DNA of 64,000 nucleotides. It comes from Aquilaria yunnanensis. Its lineage: Eukaryota > Streptophyta > Magnoliopsida > Malvales > Thymelaeaceae. Positions 11,594-23,250 of this stretch are shown piece by piece. Position 1 is the stretch's first letter; every line of letters begins with the position of its first letter. Location: positions 91,402,893 through 91,466,892 of the forward strand of contig CM077594.1 in the NCBI GenBank assembly GCA_039654915.1, written 5' to 3'. The translations under genes were made by a program, and so were the position numbers. The notes under the pieces were generated by a model, which was given only the letters and a program-made list of their open reading frames with translations, did no database searches and had not been told where the DNA came from.

Positions 11594-14500
11594 ATGAACA
11601 ACATTAGTCCTCAGTTTGCTAAGAATCTGGAAGAGAACCGCCTTAATGGGGCAAACTATTGTGATTGGAAGAGAAACCTTGACATTGCGCTCACTGCAGG
11701 GAAGTTGGCACATGTTTTGAACGAGTTGCCACCTGAACTTCCCCCTCTTGATAATGATCATAAAGAGGAAAAGAAAGCATATGATGTTTGGCATGAGCAT
11801 GATTCCTTGGCTAAGTGCTATATCTTGGCATCTCTCGAGAATAGGCTTCAGCAGCAGTATGAAAAGATGCCAACTGCTAAGGAAATTATGAATAGCCTAA
11901 AAGAGATGTTTGAGATGCAGAATCGTTCTGCTAGGATGAATGCCATGCAAGGGCTTATGTCCACCAAAATGGTTGAGGGAACACCTATTCATGATCATGT
12001 GATGACCATGATTGGGTATATCAATGTGTTGGATTCCCTTGGCGCTGAAATGGACCATACGACCAAGATAGACATTATCTTGTGCTCGTTGCCTAAGTCA
12101 TTCAATAACTTTGTTTTGAACTTTCATATGAATGACAAGGTAGTGACACTTCCTGAACTGCGCAATATGTTGCAAAGAGCGGAAGAGTTGCTTAAGAAGG
12201 ATAAGCCCATCATGGTCATGGAAGGACAGTCCTCCACGACCAGGCGCAAGAATAACAATAAAAAGAACAAGGGCAAGAACCCTCTTCAAGTTAGGAATGA
12301 GCCTAAAAAGAAGGGGAAGGACAAGTCCAGAGATGAATGTCATTTCTGTGGAAAGAAAGGTCACTGGAAGCGTAATTGTAAACATTACATTGCTACAGTG
12401 AACAAGAAACCATCAGATGGTAAGTCTTCTGTCTTTATCATTGAGACAAACTTAATGCATGGAATTACGAATTCCTGGTGTCTTGATTCCGGGGCAACCA
12501 CTCATGTGTGTAACACATGGCAGGGGTTCCAGGAAACAAGAAGGCTGAGTGAAGGGGAGATCTCACTGTTGATGGGATCAGATGCAAGAGTTGCAGCCAT
12601 CTCTTTAGGAACTTTTAAATTAGTTCTTTTAGATGGAACCACTCTTTATTTGAAAGATTGTCTTTATGTGCCGCAAGTTAGAAGAAATTTGATTTCTATT
12701 TCGAAGTTGGATGATATGGGATATTCATTCCTATTTCGTAGTAAAGTTACGATTAAATTTCGTAACAAATTTGTGGCAAGTGGTTTCAAAAATGATGGTC
12801 TTTATTTCTTGCATACCCTTCATGAAAGCAGCATGAATGTTGAATCTGAACCATGTGATGGAAATGGTTCAACAAAGCGAAAAAGGGAAGAGATAGTTCC
12901 CACTTATCTTTGGCATTTGAGACTTGGTCATATTAACGCCAAAAGAATTCAAAGGTTGGTTAAGGATGGTCCTTTGAGTTTCTTAACATTAGAAACTTAT
13001 CCAACCTGTGAATCTTGCGTTCAAGGAAAGATGACTAGATTACCTTTTTCTGGAAAAGGTGAAAGAAGCTCAAATGTATTAGATCTCATACATACTGATG
13101 TATGTGGACCTATGAACCACATGGGAAGAGGTGGTATCTATTATTTCATCACTTTCACTGATGACTATTCTAGATACGGGTACATCTACCTGTTACATCA
13201 TAAATCGGAAGCCTTTGAAAAGTTCAAAGAATTTCGAAATGAAGTTGAGAAACAGAAAGGTAGAAGTATCAAGTGCCTTCGCTCCGATAGAGGAGGCGAG
13301 TACCTCTCCGATGAGTTCAGAGGTTATCTTAAAGATAATGGAATTCTCTCACAATTGACACCACCGGGAACACCACAACTCAATGGTGTTTCTGAGAGAA
13401 GAAATCGTACCTTATTGGATATGGTGCGCTCAATGATAAACATGGCCGATCTGCCAGTGTCTTTTTGGGGATATGCGTTAGAGACCGCTGTCTATCTGTT
13501 GAATAGAGTTCCAACTAAATCGGTCCCAAAAACTCCATACGAGTTATGGACTAACAAAAGACCGAGTGTGAGACACTTGAAAATTTGGGGCTGTCCTGCA
13601 CATGTCAGGAAGCAAAAATTTACAAAGTTGGAATCTAGAACAGAAAGATGCCTATTTGTAGGATACCCAAAAGACACTATGGGTTATTATTTCTATAATC
13701 CAAATGAACAAAAGGTGTTCATTAGTAGAGATGCGGTCTTCTTGGAAGAAGATTTTGTGGTTGACTCTAGGAAAGATAATGGGATTATCTTACAAGAGTT
13801 AACTGAAACATCTGATAGTACTGCTTCTGATGATAGTACTCGAGTTAATATTCCTTTAGAGCCTATTCGAAGAAGTTCAAGGATCATTCGTCCGCCTCAA
13901 AAGTTGACACTTCTGAATGAATCATTCATGATGATTTCAGAAAATTGCGAACAAGATCCTAGAACATATGATGAGGCAATGAAGGATATTGACAGGGATA
14001 GATGGATTGATGCTATGAATTCAGAAATGGATTCTATGCATAAGAATCAGGTCTGGACTCTTGTAGATCCACCAATCAATATTAAGACTATTGGTTGTAA
14101 ATGGATTTATAAGAGAAAACGAGGACCTGATGGAAAAGTGGAAACCTTTAAAGCAAGATTAGTGGCAAAGGGGTATAATCAAAAGGAAGGAATTGATTAT
14201 GAGGAAACCTTTTCGCCAGTGGTCATGCTTAAATCCATCAGAATTCTGTTAGCCGTAGCTGCATACTATGACTACGAGATATGGCAGATGGATGTAAAAA
14301 CTGCCTTCTTGAATGGGTATCTTGATGAAGATATCTATATGAACCAACCTGCAGGATTTGTATCTAGTGGGGAGGAACAGTCAGTATGTAAGCTGAATAG
14401 GTCCATTTATGGACTTAAACAGGCTTCCAGAAGTTGGAACATCCGTTTTGATGAGACAGTTAAACAATTTGGCTTCTCACAAAATCCGGATGAAGCTTGT

Positions 14501-15532
14501 GTCTATAAGAAGACACAAGGGAGTGCTATCACATTCCTTGTCCTATATGTTGATGATATTCTACTCATTGGGAATGATGTAGAAATGTTATCAGCAGTGA
14601 AGCTATGGTTGTCCACTCATTTTTCTATGAAGGATTTGGGTGAGGCATCATATGTCCTTGGTCTTAAGCTCTATAGAGATAGAAGCCGAAGATTGTTGGG
14701 GTTATCTCAATCTACTTACATTGATAAGATCGTGGCTAAGTACAACATGCAAGATTCCAAGAAAGGCTTCGTGCCTTCTCGTCATGGAATCATCCTTTCC
14801 GAAAAGATGTCTCCTAAGACTGATGAGGAATTGGATAAAATGAAACGCTGCCCTTATGCTTCTGCTGTTGGCAGTATCATGTATGCAATGTTGTGTACTA
14901 GGCCCGATATAGCACAAGCAGTGAGTGTTGTAAGTAGGTACCAATCCAACCCTGGGGAAGGTCATTGGACCGCTGTTAAGCATATTTTGAAATATCTTAA
15001 CAGGACAAAGCATTATTGCTTAGTCTATGGTGGTGGTTCATTGGAAGTAAAAGGATATGTTGATTCTGACTTCCAATCTGATCCAGATGATGGTAAATCG
15101 AATTCTGGATTCGTTTATGGACTAAATGGTGGGGCTTTCAGTTGGAGGAGCTTTAAGCAAAGTACTGTAGCTGACTCTACAACTGAAGCCGAATACATTG
15201 CCGCTTCTGAAGCAGCAAAAGAGGCTGTTTGGATCAAGAAGTTCATTCAGGAACTTGGAGTTGTTCCAAACATAGAATCTCCAATTACTCTGTACTGTGA
15301 TAACACTGGGGCTGTTGCTCAAGTCAAAGAGCCCCGTGCTCATCAACGCATGAAGCATGTACAGAGGAAATTTCACTTGATAAGAGAAATTGTCAAAAGA
15401 GGAGATGTAAGCATCATAAAGATTGCTTCAGCGGAGAACGTGGCAGACCCACTGACTAAACCGTTATCTCTAAAGGTTTTTGAGAAACATGTAAAGGAAA
15501 TGGGTCTTAGAATAGTTGCTGATTGGCTTTGA
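11594..15532 (+). CDS. Copia gag-pol polyprotein, intact, 1,312 aa
   Basis: This single frame encodes capsid-like Gag, aspartic protease, integrase, reverse transcriptase and RNase H. I start at the ATG at 11594 (MNNIS...) and not the in-frame ATG at 11561, because the 11 extra residues look like leader sequence. Visible in order: a UBN2-type Gag in the first 230 residues; a CCHC knuckle ([14 protein letters not shown], about 249-262); the protease DSG at about 298; the GAG-pre-integrase WHLRLGH near 440; an integrase triad D502, D565, E601, the last two separated by 35 residues; the reverse transcriptase YVDD at 985-988; and RNase H beginning at about D1157. All catalytic residues I looked for are present and there is no stop or shift. 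The stop lies 16 bp before the 3' LTR. Confidence 0.96.
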   Translation: MNNISPQFAKNLEENRLNGANYCDWKRNLDIALTAGKLAHVLNELPPELPPLDNDHKEEKKAYDVWHEHDSLAKCYILASLENRLQQQYEKMPTAKEIMNSLKEMFEMQNRSARMNAMQGLMSTKMVEGTPIHDHVMTMIGYINVLDSLGAEMDHTTKIDIILCSLPKSFNNFVLNFHMNDKVVTLPELRNMLQRAEELLKKDKPIMVMEGQSSTTRRKNNNKKNKGKNPLQVRNEPKKKGKDKSRDECHFCGKKGHWKRNCKHYIATVNKKPSDGKSSVFIIETNLMHGITNSWCLDSGATTHVCNTWQGFQETRRLSEGEISLLMGSDARVAAISLGTFKLVLLDGTTLYLKDCLYVPQVRRNLISISKLDDMGYSFLFRSKVTIKFRNKFVASGFKNDGLYFLHTLHESSMNVESEPCDGNGSTKRKREEIVPTYLWHLRLGHINAKRIQRLVKDGPLSFLTLETYPTCESCVQGKMTRLPFSGKGERSSNVLDLIHTDVCGPMNHMGRGGIYYFITFTDDYSRYGYIYLLHHKSEAFEKFKEFRNEVEKQKGRSIKCLRSDRGGEYLSDEFRGYLKDNGILSQLTPPGTPQLNGVSERRNRTLLDMVRSMINMADLPVSFWGYALETAVYLLNRVPTKSVPKTPYELWTNKRPSVRHLKIWGCPAHVRKQKFTKLESRTERCLFVGYPKDTMGYYFYNPNEQKVFISRDAVFLEEDFVVDSRKDNGIILQELTETSDSTASDDSTRVNIPLEPIRRSSRIIRPPQKLTLLNESFMMISENCEQDPRTYDEAMKDIDRDRWIDAMNSEMDSMHKNQVWTLVDPPINIKTIGCKWIYKRKRGPDGKVETFKARLVAKGYNQKEGIDYEETFSPVVMLKSIRILLAVAAYYDYEIWQMDVKTAFLNGYLDEDIYMNQPAGFVSSGEEQSVCKLNRSIYGLKQASRSWNIRFDETVKQFGFSQNPDEACVYKKTQGSAITFLVLYVDDILLIGNDVEMLSAVKLWLSTHFSMKDLGEASYVLGLKLYRDRSRRLLGLSQSTYIDKIVAKYNMQDSKKGFVPSRHGIILSEKMSPKTDEELDKMKRCPYASAVGSIMYAMLCTRPDIAQAVSVVSRYQSNPGEGHWTAVKHILKYLNRTKHYCLVYGGGSLEVKGYVDSDFQSDPDDGKSNSGFVYGLNGGAFSWRSFKQSTVADSTTEAEYIAASEAAKEAVWIKKFIQELGVVPNIESPITLYCDNTGAVAQVKEPRAHQRMKHVQRKFHLIREIVKRGDVSIIKIASAENVADPLTKPLSLKVFEKHVKEMGLRIVADWL

Positions 15533-15537
15533 ATCGC

Positions 15538-15547
15538 AAGTGGGAGA
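15538..15547 (+). other. Polypurine tract
   Basis: AAGTGGGAGA, purine-rich except for one T, ends one base before the TG of the 3' LTR. This is where second-strand priming is expected. Confidence 0.75.
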
Positions 15548-15548
15548 T

Positions 15549-16837
15549 TGAAAGATTTGTTGTGCTCATCAAAGCCAACTTATCTTCTACTGTGATAAAC
15601 CCATAAGAACTATATTATATATGAATTGATGGATGATGGAGATCATGTCACATGAGACTTAATTCATCTTTGTAGTTCTTTAAAAGGTGTTCACAATCTA
15701 TGAGTATATACATGGGTTGATTACTCATAAAAGATTGCACATATAACATTACTATATAAGATAGAGTGATTTGTCTCAATCACTGGAATATTGATTCCTA
15801 ATGTGTATGTGGATATTTATGGAGATAAATATTTGAACAGGACCAAATCAATTACTCTTAGACCTTCAACTGTTGAGAAAGAGTAAATGTTATTTATTCC
15901 GTAGACTTGAGAATAATATGAATTTAAATGTATACTTTATGTGATTTTGATATGTCAACCAATGATGCCTACTATAGGATATACTTGGACATGTTGGATC
16001 ACATAAATGTAACATGTTAAGTTCATGATTATTCAACATAGAATTCACCGCTCTTGAAATAAGAGTGAATATTGTGGAGTAAGTCTCTTGGTTTTTCGGA
16101 TTAAGAAATCCACGTGGTCGATTTAGAAAAATATTGTTTTGGAAATATTATTTTCTATATATAAAATTATATATATGGTATATATAGATTTTATAAATGT
16201 TTTTCTAAATTGTTTAAAGTCCGAATAAACTTGAAGAGACGTGCACATATTTAATTCCGTATTGACAGTACCACGTTTTGGATGTGGTTGGTCTAGTCCG
16301 GATTATGTGCAACAATATTGGACGGTGAACGGAATAGAATAAAATGGGTACTTGTGAATTGTCTCTGAAATCCTGGGAGATTTTACAAGGTCGTATAATA
16401 TGTTGTACTGACTTGTAAACAATAAATTAGTTAAGGACTAATTTGACAGGATTAAGAGATCCCAAGGGTCCCACGCCACATTCTAAACTCTACCCGGTCA
16501 AACTTCTAAAAGAAGTTGTACTTCAGCTTCTGAGAGAAGCTATTGTACTTAACTTCTGAGAGAAGTTATACTTTAGCTTCTGAGAGAAGCTACTGTACCT
16601 TTTGCCTATAAAAGGAGTGGTTGTGTATTATTGAACTAGAGAGATAATTAGTCTATCAACAATAATAGCACAAACACTCATATAGTGCAACCGGAAGAGA
16701 AGGAATTCGAGCGTGTTAAGCTTGGAGAATTCTGCGTTTGTGGAATTTCGAAAACAAGGTACCCGTGTGATTATTTCTACAATCCGATCCTGGTGCATGC
16801 TAATTTAATAGCGTGAAACTCGTTCGGATTCCCAACA
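15549..16837 (+). repeat. 3' LTR of the copia element
   Basis: This 1,289-bp repeat matches the 5' LTR (8464-9752) without any difference I could detect, including the four dyad boxes (shifted to 16501-16591) and the TATA box at 16607. It is followed directly by the GGGCA target duplication. Transcripts starting in this LTR would read into the DNA beyond 16843. Confidence 0.95.
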
Positions 16838-16842
16838 GGGCA
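16838..16842. repeat. Copia target-site duplication, right copy (GGGCA)
   Basis: GGGCA follows the terminal CA of the right LTR and matches the 5 bp before the left LTR at 8459-8463. Confidence 0.9.
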
Positions 16843-18003
16843 TACTTGTCGGTTGCGCTGCTCATGCTTGAGGTTGTAGGCTTGTAGCTACCGACCCCAT
16901 CCCCATGTTCTTCTCTGTTACGAAACGCTTTCGTTGCTTTGTGACCTGTGGCCTAGCCTGTGGGCGCCCCTCGTATCAATTGATTTTCCAATTCCATAGC
17001 TATTTCGCTTTGAAATTAGTTTTTAATCTCTTTTAGAGTTATTTTTCCAAAAATGCTTTTCAAAATAAGACAATTCTTGAACTAAATGGATAACAGTTCT
17101 AAGAAGAGCTCACTCACAACTTATAAGATCGTCCCTGCAGTTAAGTTCCGCTGGCAACCGAATACACTGACTTTATCTAATGTCAATATGTGGCTCAATA
17201 CTCTTCGGGTTTCGAGAAATAAGTACTTCAACTCCTCGTCCCTCACAAGCTCATGTAAATACCATTCATCATAAGTACTTCCCAATCAAAATAAAACTCA
17301 CAAGATCCATGCTAAGATCTAAAAATACCATCAAAAGGCACAAAAAAAATAAAAAGATGAACAATTAACTAAACAACACTTGCCCCCACACTAGGTAGGC
17401 TAGTAAACTTTTCTTTGTTGAATGTGCGTTGTTGGACTAATTAACTAATGATTGAAAGAGCATATCTTGTGTAAGCCAGGCGCAGAACGTATGTTTTTTT
17501 ACTAGTTCTTATTTGTTTGTTTCTTATCAAATTTGTTCTTTTTACAATTCTTATTTGTTGTTTTCTATTGTTTGTTTGTTGTGATTTTGATTTTGATGCT
17601 TAAACACTAGAAAATATGGCTTCTCATCTTTCGTGCCTTTGGTCCAGCAACGAAATTCATGACTTTTACTTTGCTAATTCTCATGTGATTTGTTTATATT
17701 GTCTTTCAGTTCTTATTCGCTCTCTTATGCATTGTTGCTTGCTCATTTTCAATTCTCTTATGTTGTCCTTGATGTTTGGCATGTTCTTATGTTCCAATTG
17801 TTTTGTCATCGAATAGCATATATTCTTTCATTATGGACTAATTTTTACCTGTGGTTTGTCCAACATATGTCATTTGTAAAAGAAAATTCATGTAGTTTAA
17901 AAGAACATATTCAATATTCTTATGCTTGTTCTTACAATATTGGGTTTCATGGTTTTTTTTGTTTATTCATTTTTCGAGTTTTTATATGTTCTTTTATGCA
18001 TAG
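16843..18003. other. Unassigned DNA, T-rich in its second half
   Basis: The first 150 bases continue the GC-rich patch interrupted by the copia element. From about 17480 the plus strand becomes T-rich with irregular repeats of TTGTTCTT and TTCTTATTTGTT. Similar irregular repeats recur at 20380-20810 and, inverted, at 63470-63600. Frames here (17086-17368, 17616-18016) look like low-complexity translations. No gene is supported. Confidence 0.4.
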
Positions 18004-18635
18004 TTTTTTTCTTTGAACGGCAAGACAAAAAAATTTTATTTGATGAGAAAATAAAGAAGATGTACAAATTAAAGATTCCAACTAGTTGTTAGAAATAGGA
18101 CCCCTGAACATGTACAGGAAGCCCAAAAATCCCTATAGAACTAGTGTCAAGGACACCTCAGTGTAACTTAGTTAATTAGCATTACAATCCAGCCTAATAA
18201 ACCACTCATAGATTGCAGCAAGATAAAGCAACAACTCAATCGTGACACCATTGGAACCAAGAGCACTTGACATTATTGATTCTCGTTAAAATCCAAATAA
18301 AAGACTTGTGCTGAATTGTGTTGAATATCACCCTATAGTCGAAAAATTTACCAGTGAAAATCCTTGCATTTCTTCCATTTCATATGCACTGAACTGCAAT
18401 GAAAAGTACAGCTGCTCATATTTTGTTGGCTCCAGTACTCCTTAAATTCTGATGCTTTTGCAGTAGAACTTCTGAAAGAACACTTGAGCTCCACCTAGGA
18501 GTAAAACACCAAGTGCAAATGAGGTCCCAAATAAAAGAAACTTGCATGCAGCCTAGCAAGATGTGGTTCGATTCCTCCAAATTAACACCACACAATGGAT
18601 AAAGGGGATCAACCTAGATAATATTATGAACAACA

Positions 18636-19163
18636 TGTTGGGTTTGTTGGTTCAAATTCAATATAGTTAAAAATTTTGATTTTGTTTAGGATTTATATTT
18701 TGTTTAAGATTTGGTATTAATTTTCCTATTTGTTTAGGATTTGGTCTTCTTATTTTGTTATGGTTTGGGTTTGTGTGTGGCCTATAAAAATATTTGTTGT
18801 GTTAGGTTTTTGGTATGAGAGAAAAACCAATATGGTGAAGAGGCAAGATATGAGGGTTTCAGAAGGGAGAAGAGCTTTGGAGGCTGAAAAGGCCTAAAAT
18901 GAGAAAATTTTTACAATTTTCATAACTTGTAATTATGTGAGAACAAAATATTAAGGTTATTAGCGGTTTATAGAGGATCCATAGATCAGCGTGAGCATTA
19001 AGGACATACCTCTACTGTAATCTCTATATTTTGTTCAAATGAATTTTTTTTCATTTGTAAATGTAGGCTAGTTAAAAGTCGAACCATGTTAATTTGTGTG
19101 TGTTTGTCTCATATTTATTATTTTGTTGCTCGTGATTGGTGATTGGGAAATTTTTTCCCAACA
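18636..19163 (+). repeat. 5' LTR of the small LTR element
   Basis: About 528 bp, TG...CA, followed by the tRNA primer site after two bases. It contains CCTATAAAAATA near 18780 as a possible TATA box, also seen in changed form in the other LTR. Confidence 0.75.
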
Positions 19164-19165
19164 AG

Positions 19166-19177
19166 TGGTATCAGAGC
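19166..19177 (+). other. Primer-binding site of the small LTR element
   Basis: TGGTATCAGAGC lies two bases after the CA terminus of the first LTR and equals the site in the copia element at 9754. Confidence 0.85.
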
Positions 19178-19577
19178 TAATGGTTTGGTCTTGGCACGGT
19201 GGAGTGTGTGGCGCATTTTTGTCATGGTGGAGCTTGTGGTGTGTTCCTAGTATGGTGGAGCCATATGGAATCTTCTTAGAGATATTTGACGGTTGTTACA
19301 GTGTGGTACCAACAGCTTTGTACAAGTTTGAAGATTGAAGATTTTCTTCATGTGCGTTGATGTCCATGATGTTCAATTCATGGTTGTTTCGGTTCGTTGT
19401 TATTTGTGTCTTGGTGGTGTTTGTCATTCGTAGTCATAGTCGTGTTGTTTGTACTCATTTGCGTTCATTGTTGTGTTCATGTTTGGGCGATGTTCGTGGT
19501 ATTCATGTCTATGATTACGATTGTATGTTTGTGATGTTCATGTTCATGGAGAAGAACTTGAGTCAAGGTGAAGATTA

Positions 19578-20086
19578 TTGGGTTGTTGGCTCAAATTCAA
19601 CATGGCTAAGGATTTTGATTTTGTTTAGGATTTTATATTAATTTTCTTATTTGTTTATGATTTAGTTTTTCTATTTTGTTATAGTTTGGATTTGTGTATG
19701 GCTTACAAAAAGATTTATTATTTAAGGTTTTAGGTATGAGAGAAAATGTCAATATAATGAAGAGATAAGATATGAGGATTTCAGGAGGGATGAAAGGTTT
19801 GGAGGCCAGAAATGGCTGAGACGAGAAACTTTTTACGATTCTCACATCTTATAATTGTGTGAAAGTAGGATATTAAGGTTATCAGTAGTGTGCAAGGGAT
19901 ACACAGATCAACGTGAGCACTAAGAGCATATCTCTATTATAATATCCATATTTTGTTCAAGCGAATTTTCTTTCATCCGTGGATGTAGGTTAATTAAAAG
20001 TCGAACCATGTTAAATTTGTGTGTATTTATCTCGTGTTTGTTATTCCGTTTCTCGTGATTGATGAATAGGGAATTTTTTCTTAACA
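19578..20086 (+). repeat. 3' LTR of the small LTR element
   Basis: About 509 bp, clearly similar to 18636-19163 along its whole length but with numerous differences. It ends TTTCTTAACA where the first copy ends TTTCCCAACA. Confidence 0.72.
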
Positions 20087-20330
20087 TAGCAAGATCCATG
20101 TTTGTAGGCAGCCTATCCTAAGCCGCTTTCCAAGCAAAAATATTGACCTTGATTGGCACCAAAATGTTCCAACGTGAACCTTCAACCGAGCAGCACCATT
20201 GAACTAAGCTTTGTCAATTTGCCAGCGTATTTCTGTAACCATGTAGTCTCCCTCGTGGTTTGAATGCTAATATATGCCTTGTCTGTCAAAGTTGAAGCAA
20301 CCTGAAAGTTCTAAATAAAACATGTAAGAT

Positions 20331-21204
20331 ATTTGGTTTTACACCACTGATTCTCATATTTTCATTTTTGTTTTTTTAGTGATCCTATATGTTCTCTTGT
20401 TCATCGCTATTTATTTTTTTATCAAATCAATTTTCATGTCAGTTTGTTTTTGTTATTTTATCATTTTTTGTTTACTTTTATGTATGAAGTATGTATGATT
20501 TTATATATTTTAGTTTGGTTTATCATTGAGTTCTTTTCGTTGATATGTTCATTTTTGTTCATTTTGTTGGAATATTTTTTTATATGTTCTTGTTTGTTAT
20601 TTAAGATGAAATATCTATGGTTTTTTTTCCTGTTCTTTTAAAAAATTATTATTTTCTTTCTCATGTTTGCTCTTTTTTTGGAAGTATCCATTCTTTTTAG
20701 CTTTTGTTCTTTTGACCTAATCGTTTGTTCTTTTAAATATGACTTGTTCTATTTTTTTTTTTTTTTTGTTCTTTTTTAGTTTTGATATGTTCTTTTAAGC
20801 ACTTTTATTTGATCTTTTTCTTGAACTACCTCATCTTTGTTCACAATGAAAAAGAAAAAGAAAAAAGGGGAAAAAAGATAAAACAAAAAAAAATTATATG
20901 AAAACATTCAAACTGAACGTGATCCTTTTTCACTCTGATAAAGCACCATTTTCTATGGTAATTTGTTAGAAGATATATTTAAAATAATTGAACATGGTCT
21001 TTTGTACAGAGGCACCTATGTTCTGGGCACACGTAAGATTTCTTGATTGAAAATAAATTTACCACTGTGATAGGTTTTTTTTTTGTTCGTGAATGGGTTT
21101 GATAAAAGGACATGCGTGCAAGAAGTGGTAGTTTCCTTGTGAAGCAGAGGAAAAACATATTCTAATTAATTAAAACGCTTTTAATTCTAACAAATGTTAC
21201 TAAA
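20331..21204. other. T-rich irregular repeat region, no gene
   Basis: The plus strand carries many TGTTCTTTTAA-like words between 20380 and 20810, then A-rich sequence. This is the same low-complexity type as 17480-17990, so the LINE relic seems to have inserted into one such tract. The frame at 20444-20641 is a translation of T runs. Confidence 0.4.
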
Positions 21205-22212
21205 AGGCAAAAATGATGAATAAACTACTAATGTTTTGGAACTAGCTTGAATCAGCTACTAATATTTTTTTTCGGCTGAATAAACCACTAATATTATTCA
21301 AAATATCCAAATAAACCACTAACATTATTCAAATTAGCCAGCTTACTCACTTAGCTCTTGAAATATTACAAAACTCAATCATTAACTTTTTAAATTTAAT
21401 AAAATAGCTTAACTTGGTTTAAAACAATTCAAATAAGCTACCTTAACTATTTATAAAATTCTATAATCACCTTCTACAATTACATTTTTTTGGTACAATC
21501 TATTCGTTACCGTTTTTAACTCCTTCAAGTGTATAATCTTTGTTGCCTAAGATAGAATGCCTCCGACTCCACACTGTCACTCCTAAATGATATCTCGTTC
21601 ATATTAATGCTTAACGCAAGACTATGGTACAATATGAAACAAAGTAAAAGGAGGAATATCATTGCTACTATCAGCAAATTCATGAGGATCTCAATTACTA
21701 TACATAAATGAAGTCTGAAGATTAATGTCAGCTTCAAAAAGGAGGTTCAAATGTTATACTCATTCCGTCCCATATTCTTTGCACCATTTACTTTTCAATA
21801 ATTAATTTATAATTTTTTATTTTTAACATTTTAGTATATAAATGAAGAAATTTTATATAAGAATGATAAATCAAGATATATAGTTTCTAAATATATTTCT
21901 TTAAAATTTTTTTAATAAATATTAATATAAATAAATTCAAGTCAAACTATGTGAAAAAATTAAATGGTGTAAAAAATATGAGATGGAGGGAGTATTAATA
22001 AACTTCAGATGCACTGAGAGTAAAAATATAAAATGTAGAGACTAAACTTGGTATTTTATGCTAAGATTCCATTAGACTTAATGGAAAAAGTTACAAGAGT
22101 GGCCGATTTGAGTTGACTTCGAAATGTCAGTGGTTTATTTGGCCCGAAAAACTTTTAATGGGTGAATTATACCAATATAAAAATATTAGTAGTTTATTTG
22201 TTATTTTTCCCC
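21205..22212. mobile_element. Non-autonomous element with long inverted ends
   Basis: The left end (from about 21205, AGGCAAAAATGATGAATAAACTACTAATG) is matched in reverse complement by the right end (to about 22212, GGGGAAAAATAACAAATAAACTACTAATA). The similarity continues inwards for over 100 bp through repeated AAACCACTAA words. There is no coding capacity. A Stowaway MITE is nested inside at 21759-21992. I could not define a target duplication beyond a possible TAAA, so the superfamily is open. Confidence 0.55.
21759..21992. mobile_element. Stowaway MITE
   Basis: The left terminus CTCATTCCGTCCCA and right terminus TGAGATGGAGGGAG are inverted copies of the Stowaway consensus. TA lies on both sides (21757-21758, 21993-21994). 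The 234-bp interior is AT-rich and non-coding. It is nested in the element at 21205-22212. A decayed relative lies at 28305-28490. Confidence 0.8.
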
Positions 22213-22829
22213 TAAAGTGTCAAACATATGAAAATTAAAATGGAAAACAGGGAAGGGACAAAATGTCAAAAACTACTAACCCACGGATTGAGTCAATCAA
22301 CCAATCAAAGAAATGGAAAGGCTCAGAGAAAAACTCCTAGTGGTCTCTATCCTGCAAGCTGTCCTCTGCAGGACGGAGCAAGCGGAAAAGAAACATCATT
22401 TGGCTTTTTTTTTTTCTTTCCCTTTTTATAGGACTATTTTAATTCGGCATTCTAACCAATAGATTGAACGGGCCATCAGTGGGAGAAAAAAGGGGAAAAA
22501 AACACAAAGGCAGCACAAAGGAGAAAAAAAAAGTTCTATGCTCCTGGCTGAGCTAGTAAATATAAAGGATACTTGCAGAACCAATCCAAGTTCGAGCAAC
22601 AAAACACTCTCCTTAACCTAAGGTATTGTAGCAATAGTAAAATTGCAGCTAAAGTCCTCTAATTTTCACGTAATAGTCACTTTTCCCTAACTTTACTGTA
22701 GTACCTCCTAACCACCTGAGTATCAACAAAAAAAAAAAAAAGACAAAGAATGTACTAGTACTACAAGAAAGAAACAGGAACAAAGAAATGAGATGAAACA
22801 TAAAAAAATAACTTGAGTTTGGTTTGGGT
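22213..22829. other. Intergenic DNA, no gene seen
   Basis: A short frame at 22228-22431 has no recognisable character. The sequence has A runs near 22520 and 22725. Nothing else can be supported. Confidence 0.4.
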
Positions 22830-23052
22830 TGCAGTCACAGGTTGTTGTACAACTTATGCGTTCAACCTAGTGTAAAAATTTTGAACTTGTACCATTTTGC
22901 AATTGTGCAAGCTCATGGTTTCGAGGAACAATGTGATGAAGATGCAATATGTGTTTCTAGAAGCAAACTCGGCAGCAGACTTGTTGGCCAGGAGGGGAGC
23001 AGCTTCAACTAATAAGGGTACAACCATCTCCTGGAAATGCCCAAATTTCATT
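22830..23052 (+). pseudogene. Fragment of a plant RNase H-like domain
   Basis: On the plus strand, residues read from about 22897 include VFLEANSAADLLARRGA. That matches the C-terminal motif of the RNase H-like domain (RVT_3 type, xREANxxADxLAxxG) found in plant LINE-derived proteins and related genes. The rest of the domain, including the acidic catalytic centre, is missing or unreadable, and stops interrupt the upstream frame. I take it as a retroelement remnant. Confidence 0.5.
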
Positions 23053-23240
23053 ATTGTTTTTGTAAAACTAATATCATGGGGATTACTTTTTCCCTTAGAC
23101 TATGTAATAACTGCAAGATTGAACCAGGCTAGTTTTATTCCTTGTTTTTGTAGGCTTCTAAATGGTCTTCTTAATGCATTCCTATTTACCAAAAAGAAAA
23201 AAAAGATTTTGGTTTAGGTTGGAGTAAGTATGAATTGGCT

Positions 23241-23250
23241 AAAATTGAAA
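23241..23250. repeat. Target-site duplication of the outer MULE, left copy (AAAATTGAAA)
   Basis: AAAATTGAAA precedes GAGTAAACTCCA and recurs exactly at 25987-25996 after the complementary terminus. Ten bases is within the 9-11 typical of Mutator-like elements. Confidence 0.85.

Larger units (their letters stand above)
8464..16837 (+). mobile_element. Full-length, apparently intact Ty1/copia LTR retrotransposon (8,374 bp)
   Basis: Two 1,289-bp direct LTRs with TG...CA ends enclose, in order, a primer-binding site complementary to initiator-Met tRNA, a 1.8-kb leader, one uninterrupted gag-pol frame and a purine tract. A 5-bp target duplication (GGGCA) flanks it. Integrase precedes reverse transcriptase in the polyprotein, which defines the copia superfamily. 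Comparing the LTRs line by line I found no difference, and the coding frame has no stop or shift. Insertion is therefore very recent. At the often-used plant rate of 1.3e-8 per site per year, one LTR difference would correspond to about 30,000 years. All parts needed for mobility are visible, so it may still be active (inference). Confidence 0.95.
18636..20086 (+). mobile_element. Small non-autonomous LTR retrotransposon (TRIM/LARD-like) inside the LINE relic
   Basis: Two diverged direct repeats (18636-19163 and about 19578-20086) begin near TTGGGTTTGTTGG or TTGGGTTGTTGG and end in ...AACA. Directly after the first is TGGTATCAGAGC at 19166-19177, the initiator-Met tRNA primer site. The internal region is only about 410 bp, with no gag or pol, so it must be mobilised by another element. 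The LTRs are longer than usual for TRIMs. They differ by many substitutions and small gaps, so the insertion is old. The flanking 5-mers (CAACA, TAGCA) do not match convincingly. Confidence 0.75.
18004..20330 (-). pseudogene. LINE relic, reverse-transcriptase zinc-binding (zf-RVT) region
   Basis: On the minus strand, 20087-20330 translates in part as VPIKVNIFAWKA followed by DRLPTNMDLAR. That is the start of the zf-RVT domain found after the reverse transcriptase of plant LINEs. The domain resumes beyond the inserted LTR element, in 18635-18350, with EESNHILLGCMQ, SFIWDLICTWCF and NGRNARIF, matching the later zf-RVT pattern. Stops and shifts break the frame, so it is dead. An A-rich run on the minus strand at the 18004 end (T run on plus) may be the LINE tail. 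The insertion at 18636-20086 splits it. The outer ends are approximate. Confidence 0.65.
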
